Assembly: GCA_024227155.1 (NCBI GenBank)
Contig: JAAELB010000942.1
Coordinates: forward strand, 1 to 32,287
DNA from: Desulfobulbaceae bacterium
GTDB lineage: Bacteria; Desulfobacterota; Desulfobulbia; Desulfobulbales; Desulfocapsaceae
DNA: 32,287 bases
Reading direction: 5' to 3'
The notes beneath the pieces are model-generated. The model saw nothing but the letters and a program-made list of their open reading frames with translations. It ran no database searches and was not told where the DNA came from. The number at the start of each line of letters is the position of its first letter. Position 1 is the stretch's first letter. Made by a program: the position numbers and the translations under genes. Shown here piece by piece: positions 27,289-32,287 of the stretch.

Positions 27289-27691
27289 TTTCCTCCACCC
27301 TTATGTTCAAGTTTGAAATTTTGAATCACCCCTGTAATGACAACTGTTCTCATTACTATGAGATAGATGAATTATAACACAAAATATTTCCTTTTAATGG
27401 GATTCATACTTGTGAAGCTCCTAACGGAATAACAGTTAATAATTGTTGGTCAAACATCAACCGCAGGGAGCTTCTTAATCCAAATCAAGATATAGGGGTC
27501 TGGGGAAGGTTGCTGCAGATCAAACTGCTGGTAAAAGATATGATAATTAAAGGAAATTTTAATTGTAAGTTTGACGAAAATGGAGCAAATTTATATTGAA
27601 AGCACTAGGAGTTTGTCCGAGAATAGATTTTTCGTTCAAAATCGAATAATTATCACAAAATAAGCACAACCATATACTAGGAGATACTTGA
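27289..27691. other. Intergenic region with hairpin and IS-like scraps
   Basis: No gene is supported. TTTGAATCACCCC at 27320-27332 repeats the motif at 19206-19218. A long-range inverted repeat GAAGCTCC (27414-27421) / GGAGCTTC (27467-27474) encloses 45 bp and contains CTAAC directly after its left arm; it may be another small hairpin element. Around 27609-27632 the sequence AGGAGTTTGTCCGAGAATAG resembles an insertion-sequence end, but I cannot name one. The AGGAGA ribosome site of the carbonic anhydrase lies at the right end. Confidence 0.4.
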
Positions 27692-28276
27692 ATGGTAAGT
27701 AATTGTAACAACATAAGGCCTAACCTCCAAGGAGATTTTCCAGAGATCCATCCATCTGCCCTCATTGATCCATCTGCCCAGATTATAGGAAACGTAAAGG
27801 TTGGCAAGAATGTTTTTATAGCGCCTTTAGCAGTTATACGTTCGGATGAACCAGGTTCAGATGGACTGGTAAGTCCTATTGTCCTTGGAGAAGAATGTAA
27901 TATTCAGGACGGTGTCATTATACACAGTCATGGTGGTAAAGAGGTTATTATTGGTCCAAGAACTAGTATTGCCCATGGTGCGGCAATTCATGGACCGTGC
28001 GAGATAGGTGAAAGTTGTTTTGTCGCCATGAGAAGCACTTTATATAGTGCAAATCTTGAAAAATCTGTCTGGATTGGCATGAATGCCACAATAATGATGG
28101 TTACGCTCGATGCTTTCAGTTATGTACCAGCTGGGTCAGTAATCAGGTCAAAAAATGATGCCTGGGATTTGCGTCTTGTCTCGGAAAAAGAGAAATCCTA
28201 CATGGAGAGTGTACTACTGGCAACCAATCGCCTGAGAGAAGATTACAGGGAATTTTTAGTTAAAAATTCAAAATAG
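27692..28276 (+). CDS. Gamma-class carbonic anhydrase-like protein (Cam-type)
   Basis: A 194-residue left-handed beta-helix protein of the gamma carbonic anhydrase family, which interconverts carbon dioxide and bicarbonate as a trimer. Hexapeptide-repeat turns start at about residue 18 (IHPSALIDPSAQIIGNVKVG). Active-site residues as in Methanosarcina Cam are visible: Arg and Asp in VIRSDEPG (about 50-53), Asp and His in NIQDGVIIHSH, and the two zinc His in SIAHGAAIHGP (about 98-105). The Cam acidic loop is short or absent. There is no signal peptide, whereas the archaeal Cam is exported, so this form is probably cytoplasmic. AGGAGA lies 8 bases before the ATG. It stands alone with no bicarbonate transporter nearby. 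Confidence 0.87.
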   Translation: MVSNCNNIRPNLQGDFPEIHPSALIDPSAQIIGNVKVGKNVFIAPLAVIRSDEPGSDGLVSPIVLGEECNIQDGVIIHSHGGKEVIIGPRTSIAHGAAIHGPCEIGESCFVAMRSTLYSANLEKSVWIGMNATIMMVTLDAFSYVPAGSVIRSKNDAWDLRLVSEKEKSYMESVLLATNRLREDYREFLVKNSK

Positions 28277-28433
28277 AAACAATTAATCGCACAGATTTTT
28301 TTATTGCCTAGCCTGTCCTTCCGTTGAGACTGCTGGGCAATGAGACCTACCCACACCTTTTCATTTATCCTCCTGTAATCGCTCAACTTTCAATTGTGCA
28401 CCAGAAAAAAAACTTGGAGCATAGGCACTAATT

Positions 28434-28449
28434 TGGCATCTATTTTGCT
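28434..28449 (+). promoter_or_regulatory. Sigma-54 promoter of the flagellin gene
   Basis: TTGGCATCTATTTTGCT (28433-28449) has the invariant GG (28435-28436) and GC (28447-28448) separated by 10 bases, and matches TGGCAC-N5-TTGCW at nearly every position. It lies about 130 bp before the flagellin ATG, leaving an AT-rich leader. Sigma-54 control of flagellin is usual in deltaproteobacteria. No enhancer site could be assigned. The stretch 28277-28432 otherwise holds only a hairpin, ATTGCCTAGC (28304-28313) with GCTGGGCAAT (28332-28341), in the position of a carbonic anhydrase terminator but without a U-tract. Confidence 0.78.
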
Positions 28450-28577
28450 ACATACAATAATAGTCTGATAAATAAAATAATCAAAATAATGATTATCTTA
28501 ATCTTCAGCGGGCTTTCGATTGCGTAAGTAAGTTTCAAATAGGTTATGAGTGAAAATGTCAACGATGGAGACTTCCC

Positions 28578-29390
28578 ATGGTTAACTCAATCAACAGTAA
28601 CTTCAATGCTTCCTACCAGATTTCTAATGCTCAGAAAAACGCTAACACTTCCGCTTCACGATTAAGCAGCGGGCGAAGAATTAACAGTGCCAAGGATGAT
28701 GCTGCCGGTCTGTCTATTTCCAATCGAATGAATTCCCAGGTGAGAGGCCTAAACCAGGCCATGAGAAATGCCAATGATGGAATATCGCTGGCTCAAACAG
28801 CAGATGGCGCACTCAGCGAATCGACAAACATTTTACAAAGAATGCGCGAATTAGCAGTACAATCGAGCAACGGAATCTACAACGCTAATGACAGAAAGTC
28901 GATAAACAATGAGTTTTCTCAACTGCAATCAGAGTTGGATCGAATAGCGGGCACAACAGCATTTAACGGCAAAAATGTTCTTGATGGAAGTTTGGAGAGC
29001 GGCATAAATTTCCAGGTAGGTGCTAATCCGCAAGACTCTATCAATATATCTCTGAGCGGCGCTACCCAAGAAGACCTGGGAACGGAATCTTTAAATGTTC
29101 TTACGGGTGAAAATGCTCAAGATGCAATAGGAGTAATTGATGAAGCCCTTGCATCAGTCTCTGAAGTTAGGGGAGGGTTGGGATCAGTTCTCAATCGTTT
29201 TGAATCGTCCATCTCCAACCTGAATAACGCGTCTGAGAATATTTCAGCCTCCGAATCGAGAATTGGAGACGCGAACATTGCTGCCGAGGTGTCAAACATG
29301 CTAAGAAACAGGATCCTGGAGCAGGCTGGCGTCTCAATCCAGGCTCAGGCGAATCAACGGGCCGGCAATTTGCTAGCGCTGCTGAAGTAA
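28578..29390 (+). CDS. fliC: Flagellin (short, D0/D1-only)
   Basis: A 270-residue flagellin, the subunit of the flagellar filament exported by the flagellar type III system. The N-terminal D0/D1 region (about 1-140) includes SASRLSSGRRINSAKDDAAG and the NDGISLAQTADGAL heptads. The C-terminal D1/D0 (about 185-270) includes ISASESRIGDANIAAEVSNM and the typical end RAGNLLALLK. The variable D2/D3 domains are absent, so the filament surface is minimal, which is common in this lineage. A GGAG ribosome site and a sigma-54 promoter lie upstream. No other flagellar gene is in the window, so it is an orphan locus, perhaps one of several flagellins. The following 29391-29578 shows no convincing terminator. 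Confidence 0.95.
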   Translation: MVNSINSNFNASYQISNAQKNANTSASRLSSGRRINSAKDDAAGLSISNRMNSQVRGLNQAMRNANDGISLAQTADGALSESTNILQRMRELAVQSSNGIYNANDRKSINNEFSQLQSELDRIAGTTAFNGKNVLDGSLESGINFQVGANPQDSINISLSGATQEDLGTESLNVLTGENAQDAIGVIDEALASVSEVRGGLGSVLNRFESSISNLNNASENISASESRIGDANIAAEVSNMLRNRILEQAGVSIQAQANQRAGNLLALLK

Positions 29391-29578
29391 ATTAAAAGCA
29401 GAAGAATCTCATCATAGATGTACAGAAACAGTACAGACCTAGCGATCCAAACATTGATTGTCACACTGGGGCAACTCAGTCTACGTGATATAAATACCTG
29501 TTATTTTAGCATTAAAATCATGCAGAGATATAATCAATTTCAAAAAGCTTCTTGTAATGCTTAACAACAAACCTAAAG

Positions 29579-30151
29579 CTAGTTTTCTATACACCTGCCG
29601 GTATTAGAATCACATTCAGTTCCATAAATGAGCTGACAATTTCGAAAACCGGAATTGCCTGTGCCAGCACTATTGCAAGTACCTTCGTAATCAGCACTGA
29701 TACAATATTTCTGATTTGGTACACACGCATTACACTCGCCGGTTGCCTCCAGACAACCATATCCGTAGATGAGCTGACAATTGCGAAAACCGGAATTGCC
29801 TGTACCAGCACTATTGCAGGTTCCTTCGTAATCAGTACTGATACAATATTTCTGACTGGGTACACAGGCGTAGCATTCACCGGATTCCGGATTGCATTCT
29901 TGTCCCAGGGTCCCGCTGCAATCCTCCATAAATGTATATTGGCTGCCTGTCTCACTACACTCTGCCCTGATGGTCGAATCGAGGCAGAAATTCTGTCCTG
30001 GTGAGCATCCAAAGGCTGGAGTTGTCCCCGAAACAACTTGTAGCGAAATAATTGCTTCCTCTAGGCCGATCATTCCATCTGCATTCATATCTCCGATCTG
30101 CCCAGCGAATGCAATGTCGACCATAAGCAAAAAAAAGATTAGCGTTTTCAT
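29579..30151 (-). CDS. Secreted protein with dockerin-like segment and three Cys-rich repeats
   Basis: A 190-residue exported protein I cannot assign to a named family. Residues 1-16 form a signal peptide (ending AFA). Residues 19-42 are one EF-hand/dockerin-like segment, GDMNADGMIGLEEAIISLQV, like those ending the propeller protein at 23687. Three repeats of about 47 residues follow (49-95, 96-142, 143-188), each with six cysteines in the order C-x6-C-x8-C-x12-C-x7-C-x6/7-C, likely three disulfides each. Repeats two and three are almost identical (QKYCIS-DYEGTCNSAGTG, NSGFRNCQLIYG), and their DNA is duplicated at exactly 141 bp spacing, indicating recent tandem duplication. A surface or matrix role is a guess. 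Confidence 0.75.
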   Translation of the reverse strand: MKTLIFFLLMVDIAFAGQIGDMNADGMIGLEEAIISLQVVSGTTPAFGCSPGQNFCLDSTIRAECSETGSQYTFMEDCSGTLGQECNPESGECYACVPSQKYCISTDYEGTCNSAGTGNSGFRNCQLIYGYGCLEATGECNACVPNQKYCISADYEGTCNSAGTGNSGFRNCQLIYGTECDSNTGRCIEN

Positions 30152-30511
30152 GACACCTCCCCTTATAATTTCAATATTTTGCTGTTAGCAGGTTTATCAA
30201 AACAGAACTAAAAATTTCAAGAAACTGGATTGGTAAAGCATAATGAACCATTATTTAATATTACCATTTTATCATGGAAAAATCGCCTTGGAGTGTTTCG
30301 AAGGAACGGCCCAAATAACTTGTAACTGAAAGAGTTTAAAATGTACAAACAAGCCTTTCCCCCTATCCGCCCCCCCCCTTGGGTGGTAGTGTGAAATGGA
30401 AGCAATCAAGTAATTTGCACAAAGTACAATTCTGCTGTACAACCTTACAGTAAGCAAATTTATGCTACAAGTTGAAGATTAAGTCTATGAAACGATGAGG
30501 AGGACATAAAT
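30152..30511. other. Intergenic region without recognisable gene
   Basis: No gene is supported. A C-rich run lies at 30370-30380. An imperfect inverted pair, GTACAATTCTGCTGTACAA (30424-30442), sits about 70 bp before the flavoprotein start and could be an operator. GAGGAGG at 30496-30502 is the ribosome site for the TTG start at 30512. Confidence 0.4.
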
Positions 30512-31084
30512 TTGAGCGCAAAAATTCTAATCGTTTTAGGAAGTCCTCGAAAAAAGGGCAATAGTGCAACACTTGGGGCGAAGGTTGCAGAAGGTGCAAT
30601 TGCCGAAGGTGCTGATGTAGAGACCATTTATCTTAATGGTATAAATATCAAACCATGCCAAGGTTGTAATAAATGCCAGCAGAATACTTTTAAAGGGTGC
30701 ACAATTAAAGACGAAATGCACCTATTGTATTCAAAGATGAAAGATGTAGATTCAATTGTAGTAGCCAGCCCGATATACTTTTTTAATATTTCCGCTCAGA
30801 CCAAGATTTTCATTGATCGGCTTTATGCAGTTGGTGTGGGAGAAAAGAATATTTTTAAAGGGAAGAATTTCGCTATTATTCTATCTTTCGCTGACCCGGA
30901 TTTATTTACCTCTGGAGCAGTCAACGCTTTAAGATCATTTCAAGATATTTGTCGCTACCTCGGTGCGACCATTGAAGGAATGGTCTATGGTCGTGCCAGT
31001 GGCGCCGGAGAAATAAAAGAAAAACAAGGTGTAATGGAAAAAGCCGTTTTATTGGGCAAACACCTTGCTACATTAAAAAAATGA
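30512..31084 (+). CDS. Flavodoxin-like NADPH:FMN reductase / iron-sulfur flavoprotein
   Basis: A 190-residue cytoplasmic flavoprotein with a flavodoxin-like fold. The N-terminal FMN phosphate loop is LGSPRKKGNSATLG (about 9-22), and the second FMN-contact motif is ASPIYFFNISAQTKIFIDR (about 85-103). Between them a compact cysteine motif, CQGCNKCQQNTFKGC (C-x2-C-x2-C-x7-C, about 49-63), resembles the cluster-binding region of iron-sulfur flavoproteins (Isf) of anaerobes, which pass electrons between ferredoxin-type carriers and small acceptors. The start is TTG with AGGAGG 8 bases upstream. It stands alone between the Cys-repeat gene and the Fic relic. A plain NADPH-dependent FMN reductase without a cluster is the alternative. 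Confidence 0.87.
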   Translation: MSAKILIVLGSPRKKGNSATLGAKVAEGAIAEGADVETIYLNGINIKPCQGCNKCQQNTFKGCTIKDEMHLLYSKMKDVDSIVVASPIYFFNISAQTKIFIDRLYAVGVGEKNIFKGKNFAIILSFADPDLFTSGAVNALRSFQDICRYLGATIEGMVYGRASGAGEIKEKQGVMEKAVLLGKHLATLKK

Positions 31085-31094
31085 AAAGACCAGT

Positions 31095-31620
31095 TTACAA
31101 ATTCAATGAGTAGCATGTATGTTTCGACACACCAGTTTTTACAAACACTCCCTTTTCAACCAAATCCTTCAAATCCCTTGTTGCTGTTGAGGACGTAGTT
31201 TTTGCAATAGAGATTTAGTGCCTTAGAAATTCATTTCTGTCATAAAAAACAAGAAACTCAGGAACCCTTTATGAAATCGTGGGCTTAATTTTACCACCAG
31301 ATAGTGAACGTAGTGAGACCTTCGAGGCACTTATCCAGCGATTCTAAAAAGTTTCCGACTAGTCGGGTTAGTTATTTGCGCTCAGACCACCCGAAAATCC
31401 TTTCGGCCCCTCTTTGAAAATCCTGGAAACCACTCTCAACTGCCTAGAATTCAGAATATCTTCATGAGTAGCAAAATATTTTTTCCTTTGAAATGGTGAA
31501 GTCAACTTGTTGAATTGTTCTTCTTTCGATATCCAGCCTGCCATTCATCAGCATATCATGCCACGTGCAAAGACTTTCATGCGACAAAGAAGAAGTAAAA
31601 TTAGTATAAAGGTCTTTCAT
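31095..31620 (-). pseudogene. Decayed Fic-family gene split by a mobile repeat
   Basis: Three minus-strand blocks read as parts of one Fic/DUF4172-type protein (Fic enzymes AMPylate or similarly modify targets). Block 1, 31462-31620, includes SHESLCTWHDMLMNGRLDIE. Block 2, in another frame and ending at 31372, reads FKEGPKGFSGGLSANN. The repeat at 31215-31371 follows, then block 3 (31095-31214), ISIAKTTSSTATRDLKDLVE...KHTCYSLNL and TAA, the usual C-terminal winged-helix part. Joined across the repeat, blocks 2 and 3 are in frame except for a TAA where the family has Tyr. The catalytic HPFxxGNGR core is absent, so an internal deletion and a frameshift also occurred. The gene is dead. Confidence 0.72.
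31215..31371 (-). mobile_element. Long variant of the CTAA-flanked two-hairpin repeat
   Basis: On the minus strand CTAA (complement of 31368-31371) is followed by the perfect 12-bp palindrome CCGACTAGTCGG (31355-31366) and spacer ...GCTGGATAAG. The large hairpin has arms opening GTGCCTTAGAA (31219-31229) and TTCGAGGCAC (31321-31330). The far CTAA is the complement of 31215-31218. The unit is 153 bp; the hairpin interior (about 31230-31320) is unrelated to the other copies. It interrupts the Fic relic, and the flanks on both sides are Fic coding sequence. Confidence 0.82.
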
Positions 31621-31630
31621 TCACCATCTC

Positions 31631-31749
31631 CTAACCCGAATAAATCGGAACTTTCTAAAATGCTTGGATAAGTACCTTCACGAAATTAATTTCGAAGTCT
31701 ACGCTTATCTCTGCCATAAAAACGCAGAAAATAATTTCTAAGGTACTAA
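31631..31749 (+). mobile_element. Full-length CTAA-flanked two-hairpin mobile repeat
   Basis: CTAA at 31631-31634, hairpin CCGA-loop-TCGG at 31636-31648, spacer ATGCTTGGATAAG, large hairpin region, CTAA at 31746-31749. The unit is 115 bp, nearly identical to 12493-12610. It carries the same 17-base internal segment (GAAGTCTACGCTTATC core) missing from 27115. CGAAATTAATTTCG at 31681-31694 is a perfect 14-bp palindrome unique to this copy, giving an alternative fold. It adjoins the upstream end of the Fic relic, opposite in orientation to the copy inside it. Confidence 0.88.
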
Positions 31750-31825
31750 ATCTGAAAGCGATTTAGGAAATATGATGAAAGTGTAATTGCAAGAAAATAG
31801 TTTTTTCAGCTAAAAGAAAAGAAGA

Positions 31826-31870
31826 GGGGGTGCAGTTTATGTTAGCACGGGCGGGTCAATTTTGATTAGC
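31826..31870. repeat. Tandem imperfect repeats resembling an IS21-type terminus
   Basis: Two adjacent units, GGGGTGCAGTTTATGTTAGC (31826-31845) and GCGGGTCAATTTTGATTAGC (31851-31870), share the GGGTxCAxTTTxxxTTAGC pattern. Multiple such internal repeats are typical of IS21-family ends. No transposase is nearby. The surrounding 31750-31976 is otherwise empty of recognisable genes and appears to be decayed sequence. Confidence 0.35.
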
Positions 31871-31976
31871 GGTGAAGCGTATGGTCTTCGACTACTTGAG
31901 CATCTCAAGAAATACTCACAGCTGTTCAGTAGGTTAGAATCTAGAACAAATTTACCGTGCTACATCTAATGGTGCG

Positions 31977-32287
31977 TTAATGATCAGACAAGATAACACA
32001 ATTTTTTCCGCTATTTTTACCTTTATATAAGGCCGCATCAGCATTATTAATACATTCGTCAATATCCATATGGGTGTCATAGGCGCACACGCCAAAAGTC
32101 ATTGTAATAGAAAATTCTAACCCATTATATTTATATTTTTCTCCAGCAATTCTTTCCCTGATCTTTTCAGCAGCAATTTGTCCCCCTAAAAGGTTTGTGT
32201 CCGGCAAAAGTAATAAGAATTCTTCACCTCCCCAACGACCAACATAATCCTGTTTTCGCATTTCCTCTTTCATGATAGTTGCAACTG
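31977..32287 (-). CDS. Diguanylate cyclase (GGDEF domain), C-terminal part, cut by window edge
   Basis: The last 102 codons of a GGDEF protein, which makes cyclic di-GMP from two GTP. The frame is open to the window edge (VATIMKEEMRKQD precedes the motif), so the gene starts beyond 32287. The active-site loop reads RWGGEEF, the catalytic GGEEF form, followed by LLLLPDTNLLGGQIAAEKIR, the SITMTFGVCAYD strand and the closing NNADAALYKGKNSGKN. All conserved C-terminal GGDEF blocks are intact, and no inhibitory RxxD precedes the motif in the visible part (the residues there are RKQDY). Any sensor domain lies outside the window. Confidence 0.9.
   Translation of the reverse strand, partial: VATIMKEEMRKQDYVGRWGGEEFLLLLPDTNLLGGQIAAEKIRERIAGEKYKYNGLEFSITMTFGVCAYDTHMDIDECINNADAALYKGKNSGKNCVILSDH

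Noticed and set aside
28304-28341. 10-bp inverted repeat after the carbonic anhydrase as another CTAA-family copy or a terminator
   Set aside because: It has CTAG rather than CTAA, lacks the small hairpin and spacer, and has a T-run before rather than after the stem on the plus strand.
28480-28505. AATAATGATTATC in the flagellin leader as a Fur box
   Set aside because: Only about two hexamer units fit and the leader is AT-rich throughout; a chance match is likely.
1-32287. CRISPR array, tRNA or rRNA genes
   Set aside because: No regularly spaced direct repeats, cloverleaf-like sequence or ribosomal RNA motif was seen.

Overview
The window looks like a chromosomal segment from a motile, free-living, sediment-type Gram-negative bacterium, most likely a Desulfobacterota (deltaproteobacterial) relative. 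This is inferred from protein style only: very large hybrid histidine kinases, TRAP transporters, a short D0/D1-only flagellin with a sigma-54 promoter, dockerin-like EF-hand modules on exported proteins, and a Cam-type gamma carbonic anhydrase. No rRNA, tRNA or CRISPR was seen.

Layout. 1-1280: a TRAP solute-binding protein (dctP) on the minus strand, with a sigma-70 promoter whose -10 lies in a 12-bp palindromic operator. 1331-8648: a tightly overlapping minus-strand signalling operon (triple-receiver membrane kinase, receiver-GAF-kinase-receiver, CheR, CheB), with the 3' scrap of a DMT permease fused to its end. 8962-10252: a two-ACT-domain GcvR-like protein and a DUF533/TerB-like protein. 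10297-12402: GYF-AIM24 protein, EcsC-family protein and an HU protein on the minus strand. 12764-19029: a fused 5-oxoprolinase facing a damaged DUF1445-TRAP operon. In that operon most of the DUF1445 gene and nearly all of its dctP are gone, while dctQ and dctM survive. 19448-20350: a DMT permease. 20424-23252: a double-Cache PAS hybrid kinase. 23687-32287: a looser accessory region with an exported beta-propeller protein, a broken alpha/beta hydrolase, a gamma carbonic anhydrase, flagellin, a Cys-repeat secreted protein, an iron-sulfur flavoprotein-like reductase, a decayed Fic-family gene and the end of a diguanylate cyclase.

The most interesting signal is a family of small non-coding repeats (about 70-155 bp) at 1-44, 8880-8952, 12493-12610, 27115-27215, 31215-31371 and 31631-31749, with a scrap at 19283-19309. 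Each has CTAA followed at once by a small CCGA/TCGG-type hairpin at one end, and a second, larger hairpin at the other end. The four copies with both ends preserved also carry CTAA at the second end. The copy at 27115 sits inside the alpha/beta hydrolase gene. Removing exactly one CTAA-to-CTAA unit (97 bp) restores one uninterrupted 296-residue frame. The copy at 31215 splits a Fic-family relic in the same way. These are therefore mobile, and the geometry suggests IS200/IS605- or REP-like single-strand mobilisation by a tyrosine transposase encoded elsewhere. This mechanism is inference; the insertions are read directly from the sequence.

Functional threads: 5-oxoprolinase, DUF1445 and a TRAP transporter suggest uptake and ring-opening of 5-oxoproline or a related cyclic amide, now probably crippled on the transport side. 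Three multi-domain kinases, stand-alone CheR/CheB and a diguanylate cyclase point to heavy environmental sensing.
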